From GCA-002282575 sp964606405 (GTDB lineage Bacteria; Pseudomonadota; Gammaproteobacteria; Thiomicrospirales; Thiomicrospiraceae): a stretch of DNA of 64,000 nucleotides. Below are positions 45,507 to 54,089 of the stretch, piece after piece (the first letter of the stretch is position 1; every line of letters starts with the position of its first letter). The stretch is from assembly GCA_964606405.1 (NCBI GenBank), contig CAZSGH010000001.1, forward strand, positions 61,822-125,821, written 5' to 3'. The notes below the pieces were generated by a model, which saw only the letters and a program-made list of their open reading frames with translations, did no database searches and had not been told where the DNA came from. Position numbers and translations under genes: made by a program.

Positions 45507-46566
45507 CGGGCTTATCCACTGCTTGTTTTAGGGTATTCTGAACGTCTTTTAAGGGAATGGACACGCGCTTAAGCTCTCCCTTAGCATTTTCGGTTCTGCT
45601 GCGACTTTTATAGTAATCCCTCGCCGATGAGAACCAACGCCACTTGGCAAATTGCAGATGAATCACGCCATCATCGGGACAAAACTCGGCACAACGACCA
45701 CATAAAATGCAATCTTCGTGAAATGCCTTATTGCCATGCTCTCGCCAGATTTCGGGAATATCCATCGGACAAGCCTGATGACACAAGCTACACTTGTCGC
45801 AACGACTGTGCTCGACTTTAACCAAACGCATGAGCGAAAAACGCTGGAATAAGCTATTCCATGCCAACAGCGGGCAACCACGACAAAATGGCTGACGATA
45901 AGCAAGCGCGACCAATAGAATAAAGCCAAACAACAGATTAGCAACCACACCGAATACAGTCGAAACCACATCAGGGGTAGCAATCGCCAACTGTTCCCAA
46001 TCGCCAGTCATTACGGTGGTTAAAATCCGCGATGGGCAGACTTGGCAAAAAGAATCACCTGTTACATGCGGTGTCACCCCCATGCCAGCCAATAGCGGAA
46101 AGAGCAACACCAATACAAGCAACATCAACCACTTAATCGGGCGAACCTTACCGACTTGTTCTGGCGCAATAAAACGCGGCTGAATGTTCAGTCTACGCCC
46201 CAGTTTACCCATTAACTCTTGCACTGTGCCCAGCGGACACACCCAACCACAAAATGCTTTACCCATCACCACATAAAAGGCAAAGAAAGAGACAATCGTA
46301 AAAAACAGCGGCAATAACACATTCAGCGAAAACGTTTGTGCCGCGACTAACGCCTCACCAATACGATGATGTAATTGATGCTGTAACGGAATCAGAACAC
46401 AATAACCGCCCGTTTGTTTATCGTATGCACAAGACAACACAGGCAAAGCATTCGATATTTTTTCGGCCGCATAATAACCGACCAGAGAACCACCATAAAC
46501 CATTAAAAACAGCATCGTTAACTGAATCATCAATCGGAAACGGCTGAGTGAAATTTTGTGCCACAT
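45499..46566 (-). CDS. NapH/NosR/CcoG-like membrane 4Fe-4S protein
   Basis: A 355-residue polytopic protein (about five helices). CGWVCPLGTVQELMG and FCQVCPS / FCRGCPLLAW are the membrane-associated Cys motifs of NapH/NosR-type proteins. Two ferredoxin clusters follow: CDKCSLCHQACP and CILCGRCAEFCPDD. It likely moves electrons from the quinol or cytoplasmic side to a periplasmic acceptor. In this operon a metal-reducing role linked to uptake is plausible but inferred. No nap or nos structural genes are near. Confidence 0.88.
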   Translation of the reverse strand: MWHKISLSRFRLMIQLTMLFLMVYGGSLVGYYAAEKISNALPVLSCAYDKQTGGYCVLIPLQHQLHHRIGEALVAAQTFSLNVLLPLFFTIVSFFAFYVVMGKAFCGWVCPLGTVQELMGKLGRRLNIQPRFIAPEQVGKVRPIKWLMLLVLVLLFPLLAGMGVTPHVTGDSFCQVCPSRILTTVMTGDWEQLAIATPDVVSTVFGVVANLLFGFILLVALAYRQPFCRGCPLLAWNSLFQRFSLMRLVKVEHSRCDKCSLCHQACPMDIPEIWREHGNKAFHEDCILCGRCAEFCPDDGVIHLQFAKWRWFSSARDYYKSRSRTENAKGELKRVSIPLKDVQNTLKQAVDKPDA

Positions 46567-47384
46567 TATGCACCTTCTCCTTCGATTGACTGACGACGTT
46601 TTTTCGCCTTTTTACGGCGCACAAACAATCCGACTGCCGCCAACATGCCCAATACCGCCAAGCCCACACCGTACCATAACGAATGTTGATACGAAGCATT
46701 CGCCGCATAGTGATAATCGAATCCTGCTAACGAGGAACCATCGGGAGCAACTGCCCATAACGCAAAGCCTCGACGCGCTTGTTGATTGTGTCCAGCTGCT
46801 TCGTGTGCATCATGAGCCATTTCATCGGGCATAAAATCAGGGAAAACAACCCGAACCATACCCTTATCATCACTACGCAAAGCCTGCGCATTACCAAGGC
46901 TATCGACAAATAACACACCTGCATCAATGAGCGGCTGACCTTGCCAACGCACAAGAAACGACCAAGCATCGCCGCCACGATAACGCCAATGCTCGCGCGG
47001 CAAGGGTTGGGGAATGACTTCTAATGGCGCTTTGCTGAGCAACAACATATCGGTTGGCGCGTCACCTTTGCCCATGTTGTTGTAATACGCAGTGGAAAGA
47101 CTGGTCGAGCAGCCGTGCCAATCACCCGACGCTTGTAACCAGTGATAGTTCCCCGCTGTTAATCGCGTGCTTTGACCTAAAACAAGACTTTCGGATGTGT
47201 GTGCCGACCAATATTCAGCACCAACTGTCTGCATCCCTCTCACTTGCGCTAACATAGCGCCCTTATCAGGCCGAGCCATAAAGTGAGGCAGACTTTTCCA
47301 GTCTGCCCCGACCAGTGAGCAATCCCCTGCATCAGCACCAGCAATCCAAACCAGTGCTAACAGACCAAACCACTTAGAACGCAT
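46566..47384 (-). CDS. Periplasmic protein with C-terminal membrane anchor, TonB-receptor-linked
   Basis: A 272-residue protein with an N-terminal signal peptide (about 1-19) and a hydrophobic segment near 236-255 followed by a basic tail KKAKKRR, so most of it should face the periplasm. It contains a histidine-rich stretch (MAHDAHEAAGHNQQ), two Cys near the middle and N-terminus and a repeat of aromatic residues. The arrangement recalls DUF4198-type proteins that accompany TonB-dependent receptors for metals, but I cannot confirm the family. The His-rich region may bind metal. It overlaps the receptor gene by 11 bases. Confidence 0.72.
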   Translation of the reverse strand: MRSKWFGLLALVWIAGADAGDCSLVGADWKSLPHFMARPDKGAMLAQVRGMQTVGAEYWSAHTSESLVLGQSTRLTAGNYHWLQASGDWHGCSTSLSTAYYNNMGKGDAPTDMLLLSKAPLEVIPQPLPREHWRYRGGDAWSFLVRWQGQPLIDAGVLFVDSLGNAQALRSDDKGMVRVVFPDFMPDEMAHDAHEAAGHNQQARRGFALWAVAPDGSSLAGFDYHYAANASYQHSLWYGVGLAVLGMLAAVGLFVRRKKAKKRRQSIEGEGA

Positions 47385-49446
47385 AACGATAAGTCAACAT
47401 CGCAATGCGAGGCGCACCTGGTGTATAAGACGCACCGCTCGAACTGTTTGTCACTGACATGGCATAACGCATATCGGTCACATTATCTACGTTTAAGGTG
47501 ATGCTATGTGGCTTGCTATCCCAGCCGACCATCAAACGCGGCAACAAGGTATAGCCTTGATATTTAGATGAATTGGCATTGTCAATCCAATACTCACCCC
47601 AAGTATCTAACTGTAAACGTGCCTTCCAGTTGCCTTGTTTATAACCTGTAAAAAGGTTGTATTGTAGTTCTGGAATATAAGATACTTTATTCCCTGCACG
47701 ACTGATATTTTGCGCACTAACAACCTCTGTAAACGATTTAAAGCGGTAATCAGTAACACTCACCCCCCCACCAACTTGCCAGCGATTGGTTAACTCAACA
47801 GCGGTTGACACCTCAACCCCTTTACGCTCTGTCTTACCCGCATTAGCATAGGTAGTGTAACTGCCATCGCGCACCTGAATAATATCGTTTTCAACGGGCG
47901 CAATATAAGCAGCAACATCCATTTGCCACCCTTCTTGACGCACCTTTGTGCCCACTTCATAGTTGGTAACACGCGATGGCGTTAAGTTTTGATTGGTACC
48001 GAGCTGACTATCTGCAGGGGTCTGATCTGCCGCGGCTACCTGAGCATAAGCATTAACCCCTGGCATCACTTTATAAATAACCCCTAAATGAGGCGAAAAG
48101 AAGTCATAGCTGCGATCATAACTACCAGAGCTGGTATCGGTCACGTACTTGCCCGTTGCATAATCGTATTTGCTAAAGTTTTGCCAGTTGCTTTTCATAT
48201 TCATCTTATCGAACCGCGCACCACCATCCAATTGCCAGTTTTGGCTGAGTTGAATATTCTCGCCAGCATAAAAACCATACAACAAAGCTTCTGAGCTAGA
48301 CTTTTGTGCTAGGGTGCCAATTTCATCAGATAGTGTTGAGCTAATACGCCCGCCAGCAATGGTCGTCACGTCGCGAAATTGATACTTATTGGCTTCTGGT
48401 GCGCGCTGTTGTTTAATCGTTGCCGACAAAACTAACGAAGCTGGCAACCCTGCCAATGTGTGTTTACGTGTACCATCGACATCCGCCCCAACCGTCGTAT
48501 TCCAATCGCCACTTTCGTTGATTAAGCCTGTTACAGGGTGAAAATGTTTCCACAGCGTAGCATATAATTTGGGCTTAACATTCCACTCACCAAATGCCAA
48601 ATCTAGCTTGGTATTCGCTGCCCAAATTTTAGAATAACGCCCAGAGTTTTTCCAAGCATCGGTTGTATAGGTTTGTTTGCCTGTATTTTTAAACTGTTCA
48701 AAAGCCGCGGCATTTAACCCACCAGGTAACTGGGCATTGGCTTCGGTATAGCTCAGTTCACTTTCCCACGTTTCCTTAGCATTTAGCTCCATGCCATGCT
48801 TCATGGTAAAGCTAGTGGTATCGCTTTGATTCCAACCACGCCAGCTATTATCCATCGCGCGATGCGAAAACTGCACCGCAAAAGCCTGATTGCCTACCTG
48901 ATTCTGATAGCGCGTCGATAACTTGCGTGACCCTTGCTCACCACCTGCGATGGTGACATTATTCCCCGTATCAAATGCCGATTTAGACACAATCTGAATC
49001 GTACCACCCGCCACACCTGGTGCATAGGGACTGCCAGGTCCTTTGGTGACTTCGACTTGTTTGATGTCATCTAAATCCAAAAAGTCCAAACGGGTAAAGC
49101 TGTCAGGGTCTGTTTGAGGCACACCATCACGTAAAATCATAATTTCACGAATACCGTAGGCAGCGCTTAAGCCCGCGCCACGAATAATTAAGCGCGAATC
49201 GTAACCACCATTTTTACTGTCAATCAACACGCCAGGAACACCAGACAAGGCATCTTGCAAATTCATCATTTTGCGGCTTTCAAGCTGTTCTTGATTCACC
49301 ACCGCAATTGCTTGCGCGACCTCTGATGTCGGACGCTCGTCACGGGTTGCTGTAACCGATAAGTTATCTAAAATTTCGCCATAAACAGGGGTTGCAAGGC
49401 AACAAGCAATTGCCAGTGAAAGGGTGCGTTGACGCATGGTGTTCAT
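47374..49446 (-). CDS. TonB-dependent outer-membrane receptor
   Basis: A 690-residue receptor with a signal peptide (about 1-23). NLSVTATRDERP follows as the likely TonB-box region, then the plug LQDALSGVPGVLIDSKNGG and IRGAGLSAAYGIREIMILRDG, a 22-stranded barrel and a final Phe (TYRYAF). It imports a scarce substrate, such as metal-chelate or cobalamin-type ligands. The ligand is not identifiable, but the linked NapH-like and His-rich proteins favour a metal. First gene of the uptake operon; the start may be the second Met (residue 4). Confidence 0.93.
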   Translation of the reverse strand: MNTMRQRTLSLAIACCLATPVYGEILDNLSVTATRDERPTSEVAQAIAVVNQEQLESRKMMNLQDALSGVPGVLIDSKNGGYDSRLIIRGAGLSAAYGIREIMILRDGVPQTDPDSFTRLDFLDLDDIKQVEVTKGPGSPYAPGVAGGTIQIVSKSAFDTGNNVTIAGGEQGSRKLSTRYQNQVGNQAFAVQFSHRAMDNSWRGWNQSDTTSFTMKHGMELNAKETWESELSYTEANAQLPGGLNAAAFEQFKNTGKQTYTTDAWKNSGRYSKIWAANTKLDLAFGEWNVKPKLYATLWKHFHPVTGLINESGDWNTTVGADVDGTRKHTLAGLPASLVLSATIKQQRAPEANKYQFRDVTTIAGGRISSTLSDEIGTLAQKSSSEALLYGFYAGENIQLSQNWQLDGGARFDKMNMKSNWQNFSKYDYATGKYVTDTSSGSYDRSYDFFSPHLGVIYKVMPGVNAYAQVAAADQTPADSQLGTNQNLTPSRVTNYEVGTKVRQEGWQMDVAAYIAPVENDIIQVRDGSYTTYANAGKTERKGVEVSTAVELTNRWQVGGGVSVTDYRFKSFTEVVSAQNISRAGNKVSYIPELQYNLFTGYKQGNWKARLQLDTWGEYWIDNANSSKYQGYTLLPRLMVGWDSKPHSITLNVDNVTDMRYAMSVTNSSSGASYTPGAPRIAMLTYRYAF

Positions 49447-49457
49447 CTCGTTGTGTC

Positions 49458-49553
49458 AAGGTTAATCAAAACCAACAGCATCCTATCCATGTCACTTTAT
49501 GATTTAAAGCACGATGCTATTGGCAGCTCGGCATCTTAAAACGCATTAACCTT
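49458..49553. promoter_or_regulatory. Long-range inverted repeat upstream of the TonB receptor
   Basis: AAGGTTAAT (49458-49466) and ATTAACCTT (49545-49553) are perfect inverted copies about 78 bases apart in the gap between the receptor and the ModA-like gene. They could be paired operator half-sites for the divergent genes. No Fur, NikR or Zur consensus is recognised. Confidence 0.3.
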
Positions 49554-49604
49554 GCTGACAATGTGACAAATTGTCCCACCCAAAAAGCTTATACGGGTAT
49601 TAAA

Positions 49605-49664
49605 AAAAATAATCCAACAAAGCTCCGAAAAATGCAACGGACGGTTTTTAGCGCTGCCCTACAC
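49605..49664. repeat. Partial end of the MITE-like element (copy E)
   Basis: GGTTTTTAGCGCTGCCC (49648-49664) matches the right end of copy C. Read in reverse, the preceding AT-rich stretch matches the hairpin and following T-rich part of copy A. Only one end of the element is present. Confidence 0.45.
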
Positions 49665-49734
49665 GTTATATTCACGTTTTAATGCCAATAATTTGCTACA
49701 ATCAAACCAATACGCCAAACAAGGACTCTATGCC

Positions 49735-50520
49735 ATGATGAACGCCATTAGCCGCCGCCAATTCTTAGCAACTGTATTAGCAGCAAGCCTAGTGCCCTCT
49801 ATTGCCTTTGCCGACACTAAAGAACTATTAATTTACTGCGGTATTACCATGGTAAAACCCATTAGCGAAATGGCTGCCGAGTTTGAAAAACAACAGGACG
49901 TTAAAGTCAACATCAGCCAAGGCGGTTCTAAAGACTTATACGAAAGCCTTAAGCTGAGCCAAAAAGGCGACATTTACCTGCCTGGAGAACCTTCTTTCCG
50001 CGCTAAATATCTTGGTGAAGGTTTGCTAGGTGACTTCAAAACCATTGGTTACAACCAAGCTGCCTTGTTCGTGCGCAAAGGTAATCCTAAAAATGTCACG
50101 GCAGATGTCAAACAGTTACTGCGTAACGACCTAACCATCTTAGTTGCCGCAGAGAATCAAGGCAGCATTGGTTCAGAAACCAAACGCATTTTAACCCAAG
50201 CGGGTATTTATGATCGCGTTGTCGATAATGCATCACAGGTTTCACCTGACTCACGCACCATTAATGCGGCACTCAAAAAAGGCGAGGCTGATATCACCCT
50301 TAACTGGCGCGCAACGGCATTCTTCCCCGACAACAGCCCACACATTGACGTCATTGACCTGCCGATCACTGTTGCAGAACCGCAAGCGCTGTTGATGAAT
50401 TTAGTAACGATTAGCACAAACAAAACACTGGCTCAACAATTTATTGACTATGCTGCCAGCCCTACAGGTCAAGCGATCATGCGTAAACATGGATTTTTAG
50501 ACAATACAACCTTAAATTAA
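49735..50520 (+). CDS. ModA-like periplasmic binding protein, probable ligand sensor for the adjacent kinase
   Basis: A 261-residue exported protein. The N-terminus has SRRQFLATVLAASLVPSIAFA, which looks like a Tat or Sec signal. The mature start KELLIYCGITMVKPISEMAAEF and SQKGDIYLPGEPSFRAKY match ModA-type molybdate/oxyanion binding proteins. The start at 49735 is supported by AAGGAC just upstream; a TTG at 49693 would add 14 residues. No ModB/ModC is present. The next gene, a hybrid kinase, starts on the base after this stop codon. Confidence 0.85.
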   Translation: MMNAISRRQFLATVLAASLVPSIAFADTKELLIYCGITMVKPISEMAAEFEKQQDVKVNISQGGSKDLYESLKLSQKGDIYLPGEPSFRAKYLGEGLLGDFKTIGYNQAALFVRKGNPKNVTADVKQLLRNDLTILVAAENQGSIGSETKRILTQAGIYDRVVDNASQVSPDSRTINAALKKGEADITLNWRATAFFPDNSPHIDVIDLPITVAEPQALLMNLVTISTNKTLAQQFIDYAASPTGQAIMRKHGFLDNTTLN

Positions 50521-52506
50521 ATGCTGCAACAAACACCCATTAAAACATCTGCGCTGCGGGTATTTTTACTGCAGGGGGTGTTTATTGTTGGTTTTTTGAT
50601 GGTTTTTGGCTTAGAGCAGGTCTTCTCAGGGCTTATTCAAAAACTAGACCAAGTCAGTCAAAATGAACGTGCACGCTTATTCATTGGCGAACAGATTTTG
50701 CGAGACATCGAAAACATCGAAATGAATGTTTATCGCATGACCATCGCAACGGGTAATAATGCGTACCAACGGTTCGAGAACAACATTCAAGAACAGGTCA
50801 ATCACCTTCATCAAAGCCTTAAAGTATTGCGTGAAGGTGGCACCGTTAGCCGAACCATTTATCTTAACCTAGAATCTGCCGATCAAATGGTTAAAAGTGT
50901 TGACTACCAGCCCGACGCATCTAAACCTTACTTACTAGAAGTGATTGAGCTAGAACCCTTAATTGAGCAAATCCTTGAAAAAGCACCCGCACTGCGGCAG
51001 CTACTCGAAGCAAGAGAAACGCAACGTCAGCTAGATTATGGCGATACAAGTGTTTACGATAAACAAATCAAATTTTATGTTAAACAAATCCCACCATTTT
51101 TTATTCGCTTAAAAGAAAATGCCAGCCGTTTAAGCTACGACACGCAACAACGTTTAACGCAACTTGAAGCGGACTTATCCGCCCAAAAATCACACTATGA
51201 ACTGACCAAGTTGGGGTTGATGGTTTTGGTTATCCTCTCAGTTATCTTAGTGGGGCTGATTGTTGCGCGTCAAATCAACCAAAGCAATCGTCAGCTCACG
51301 GAAACATGGCAAGAAATGTTACGTGCTAAAGAAGAGGCAGACCTTGCCAGCAAGGCGAAATCTGACTTTGTTTCACGCATGAGTCATGAGTTACGCACCC
51401 CACTCAATGCCATTTTGGGATTTGCCCAACTGCTCGAAATGGACGACTTACCCAACCATCAAAAAACACCCGTGCAACAGATTAATCGCGCAGGCAAGCA
51501 CCTACTCGAGCTGATTAATCAGGTCCTAGACATTGCTAAAATCGAAGCTGGCAAGCTCGAAGTCGAAACGCTAAGTATCGACTTACCACAACTGCTCAAC
51601 GACACCGCTGCCATTAGCCAAGAACGTATTCAAAACAAAGGATTAATATTCAATATCAATCTTGATGCCCATCTTCCACAGTACGTTATGGGCGACCCAA
51701 CTCGACTGCGTCAGGTTCTTATCAATTTAATCGGCAATGCCATTAAATTTACCGATACAGGCAGCATCACGCTCAATGCCGCGCCATTGCCAGATCAAAC
51801 AATTCGATTTGAAGTCATTGATACGGGTATTGGCATGAGCGAACAAGCACAAGCACGTCTTTTCAAAGCTTTTGCTCAGGCTGATGATTCCATCACGCGC
51901 AAATACGGTGGCACTGGATTAGGCTTGATGCTATGTAAAGAAATTGTCGAAGTGCTCGGTGGTCACATCGGGGTGAGCAGCGAAGCGGGTAAGGGGTCAT
52001 GCTTCTGGTTTAAACTGCCTTTAGCGCCAGCCGAATCACAAACACAAGCCCCACAACTGTCAGCTGATCTCGCCCCAAAAACAACCATTAGCACTCCTAA
52101 TGCATCTGCAATACTGGAAGGAAAGCGCCTACTATTGGTAGAAGACAATCCCGTGAACCAAATGGTTGCCAGCAAGCTGCTACAAAAACTCGGAACAACG
52201 CCAGATATTGCTAACAATGGTCAAGAAGCGCTAGATAAACTCAAACTCGCCAGCTACGACCTTGTGCTGCTCGACCTAGAAATGCCTGTTATGGATGGCT
52301 ACACCACCATCGGTAAAATCCGAGAGGAAGAAGGCTATTGTGATGAGTATCGCCACCAATTGGTTATCGCCATGTCTGCCAACGCGCTCAACGAAGATAA
52401 GCAGCGCGCTTTTGCATTAGGGGTAGACGACTACCTAACTAAGCCTGTGAACTTTGTACTGCTGCAGTCTACGCTAACAAAATGGTTACTAGAGAAGCCT
52501 GAATAA
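50521..52506 (+). CDS. Hybrid sensor histidine kinase coupled to the ModA-like protein
   Basis: A 661-residue kinase: TM1 at about 12-32, a helical periplasmic domain (about 35-228, rich in coiled segments) and TM2 at about 230-250. HisKA follows with H289 in SRMSHELRTPLNA, then HATPase (NLIGNAIKF, DTGIGMS, GGTGLGLM) and a receiver with D585 in LLDLEMPVMDG. No PAS or HAMP is obvious. Its ATG directly follows the TAA of the binding-protein gene. The periplasmic domain is the probable docking site for that protein. No response regulator is adjacent. Confidence 0.92.
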   Translation: MLQQTPIKTSALRVFLLQGVFIVGFLMVFGLEQVFSGLIQKLDQVSQNERARLFIGEQILRDIENIEMNVYRMTIATGNNAYQRFENNIQEQVNHLHQSLKVLREGGTVSRTIYLNLESADQMVKSVDYQPDASKPYLLEVIELEPLIEQILEKAPALRQLLEARETQRQLDYGDTSVYDKQIKFYVKQIPPFFIRLKENASRLSYDTQQRLTQLEADLSAQKSHYELTKLGLMVLVILSVILVGLIVARQINQSNRQLTETWQEMLRAKEEADLASKAKSDFVSRMSHELRTPLNAILGFAQLLEMDDLPNHQKTPVQQINRAGKHLLELINQVLDIAKIEAGKLEVETLSIDLPQLLNDTAAISQERIQNKGLIFNINLDAHLPQYVMGDPTRLRQVLINLIGNAIKFTDTGSITLNAAPLPDQTIRFEVIDTGIGMSEQAQARLFKAFAQADDSITRKYGGTGLGLMLCKEIVEVLGGHIGVSSEAGKGSCFWFKLPLAPAESQTQAPQLSADLAPKTTISTPNASAILEGKRLLLVEDNPVNQMVASKLLQKLGTTPDIANNGQEALDKLKLASYDLVLLDLEMPVMDGYTTIGKIREEEGYCDEYRHQLVIAMSANALNEDKQRAFALGVDDYLTKPVNFVLLQSTLTKWLLEKPE

Positions 52507-52518
52507 TGCGGAAGGGGC

Positions 52519-52560
52519 GTCTAAAACTTCGCAAAGCGAGGTTTTAGACTCTTTTCTTTA
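52519..52560. terminator. Strong bidirectional terminator hairpin
   Basis: 14-bp stem GTCTAAAACTTCGC / GCGAGGTTTTAGAC with one G-T pair and loop AAA (52533-52535). It is followed on the plus strand by TCTTTTCTTT and lies between convergent genes. The CTAAAAC/GTTTTAG arms match the ends of the MITE-like elements. Confidence 0.85.
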
Positions 52561-53010
52561 ACCCTGCTCTGAGTGCATTTTCTCCATAAACTTCTCACCC
52601 ATCACATGACACACAGAACAAGCATGATTCTGAGGGTTTTCTACGGCATCAGCAACTTTGGCAAATAAATCCTGCACTTCTTTGGGGCTAAAAACCGACA
52701 GTAGACGGTTCATTTGTTCGGGCACCATCATCACGTTAGTATATTCACCTGTCGACAACTGAATCTGTACACCACAAGCATCGGCTTCGGAAGCACCCGC
52801 TTCGACTAACTCGGCTTGCTCGATGAAAAACAATTCATCATAAAGATCGCCCGCTTGATCAATTGCTTCGTCTGTTAAGCTGGCTTGCGGCACACGTACC
52901 TGTACCCCGCCTTCTGGTGTTGCTTCGACCACAGCCGAACCACCCAGCTCGCGAACCGAATCTGCAAAACGCTGAGCAAGAGACTCGTCAAAAAAGAGAT
53001 AGTCGAGCAT
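52558..53010 (-). CDS. Hypothetical protein with C-terminal CxxCH motif
   Basis: A 150-residue acidic soluble protein with no signal peptide. Near its C-terminus is CSVCHVMGEKFMEKMH, a CxxCH that could bind haem or, in the cytoplasm, a metal such as zinc. The start at 53010 is supported by GAAGGA six bases upstream; longer frames run into the hemB promoter region. It is divergent from hemB. No family recognised. Confidence 0.68.
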   Translation of the reverse strand: MLDYLFFDESLAQRFADSVRELGGSAVVEATPEGGVQVRVPQASLTDEAIDQAGDLYDELFFIEQAELVEAGASEADACGVQIQLSTGEYTNVMMVPEQMNRLLSVFSPKEVQDLFAKVADAVENPQNHACSVCHVMGEKFMEKMHSEQG

Positions 53011-53019
53011 CATGGTTCC

Positions 53020-53047
53020 TTCATTACGTATTATTTCGTTATATAAT
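53020..53047 (+). promoter_or_regulatory. Candidate hemB promoter
   Basis: TTCATT, 16 bases, TATAAT (53042-53047), ending 34 bases before the hemB ATG. The -10 matches the sigma-70 consensus exactly; the -35 is weak. Confidence 0.45.
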
Positions 53048-53081
53048 CTGCTTAATATGCCACCTTTAGCGAGAAAACGCC

Positions 53082-54089
53082 ATGATCCCACGTAATTTTC
53101 CATTAACGCGCCCTCGTCGCATGCGTAAAGACGACTTTTCTCGTCGTCTCATGTGCGAAAACGTCTTAACCAGCAATGATTTAATTTGGCCTGTCTTTGT
53201 GATGGAAGGCAGCAATCGTCGTGAAACCATTGCCTCAATGCCCGGCGTTGAGCGCCTGACGCTCGATTTGCTTATCGAAGAAGCCAAGCAAGCCGCCGCA
53301 CTGGGTATTCCCATGATGGCAATCTTCCCCGTGGTCGAGCAAGACAAAAAATCGCTTGATGCAGCAGAAGCCTACAATGATGATGGGCTAGTACCGCGTG
53401 TGGTTCGCGCACTTAAGACCGCTGTGCCAGAATTAGGCATTATGACGGATATCGCACTCGACCCTTACACCAGTCATGGTCAAGACGGACTAATCGATGC
53501 CTCTGGCTATGTGCTGAACGACGAAACCAGTGCCGTATTGGTACAACAAGCCTTGTGTCATGCCCGTGCAGGTGCTGATGTGGTTGCACCATCGGACATG
53601 ATGGACGGTCGCATTGCCGAAATTCGCTTTGCGCTAGAAGAAAGCAATTTTATTCATACACGCATCATGGCATACTCGGCAAAATATGCCTCTGCTTATT
53701 ATGGTCCCTTCCGCGATGCCGTTGGCAGTGCTGCCAATCTTGGCAAAGCCGATAAAAAAACCTATCAAATGGACCCCGCCAATAGCGATGAAGCCATTAT
53801 GGAAGTTACTATCGACATCAGCGAAGGGGCGGACATGGTAATGGTCAAACCCGGGATTCCTTACTTAGACATTGTGCGCAGAGTCAAAACAGAATGCCAA
53901 GCGCCGACCTTTGTTTATCATGTGTCGGGAGAATACGCCATGATTAAAGCTGCCGCTGCCAATGGTTGGATTAATGAACGTGCCGTGGTGCTCGAAACGC
54001 TGCTATCGTGCAAACGGGCGGGTGCAGATGGGATTCTGACCTATTACGCCAAGGCTGTTGCCCAGTGGTTAGCAGAGCCAAAAGCATGA
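53082..54089 (+). CDS. hemB: Delta-aminolevulinic acid dehydratase (porphobilinogen synthase) HemB
   Basis: A 335-residue HemB that condenses two ALA into porphobilinogen for haem. The catalytic lysines are K201 (MAYSAKYASAYYGPF) and K256 (MVKPGIPYLD). The cysteine-rich zinc site is replaced by DIALDPYTSHGQDG, the Mg-dependent type found in Pseudomonas. It overlaps aroE by 4 bases. Confidence 0.97.
   Translation: MIPRNFPLTRPRRMRKDDFSRRLMCENVLTSNDLIWPVFVMEGSNRRETIASMPGVERLTLDLLIEEAKQAAALGIPMMAIFPVVEQDKKSLDAAEAYNDDGLVPRVVRALKTAVPELGIMTDIALDPYTSHGQDGLIDASGYVLNDETSAVLVQQALCHARAGADVVAPSDMMDGRIAEIRFALEESNFIHTRIMAYSAKYASAYYGPFRDAVGSAANLGKADKKTYQMDPANSDEAIMEVTIDISEGADMVMVKPGIPYLDIVRRVKTECQAPTFVYHVSGEYAMIKAAAANGWINERAVVLETLLSCKRAGADGILTYYAKAVAQWLAEPKA

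Noticed and set aside
45499..46566. Nitrous-oxide or nitrate reductase cluster (NosR/NapH)
   Set aside because: No nosZ, nosD, napA or napB is nearby; the gene is embedded in a TonB uptake operon.
49447..49734. Cobalamin riboswitch before the TonB receptor
   Set aside because: The B12-box and conserved helices could not be recognised on the minus strand.
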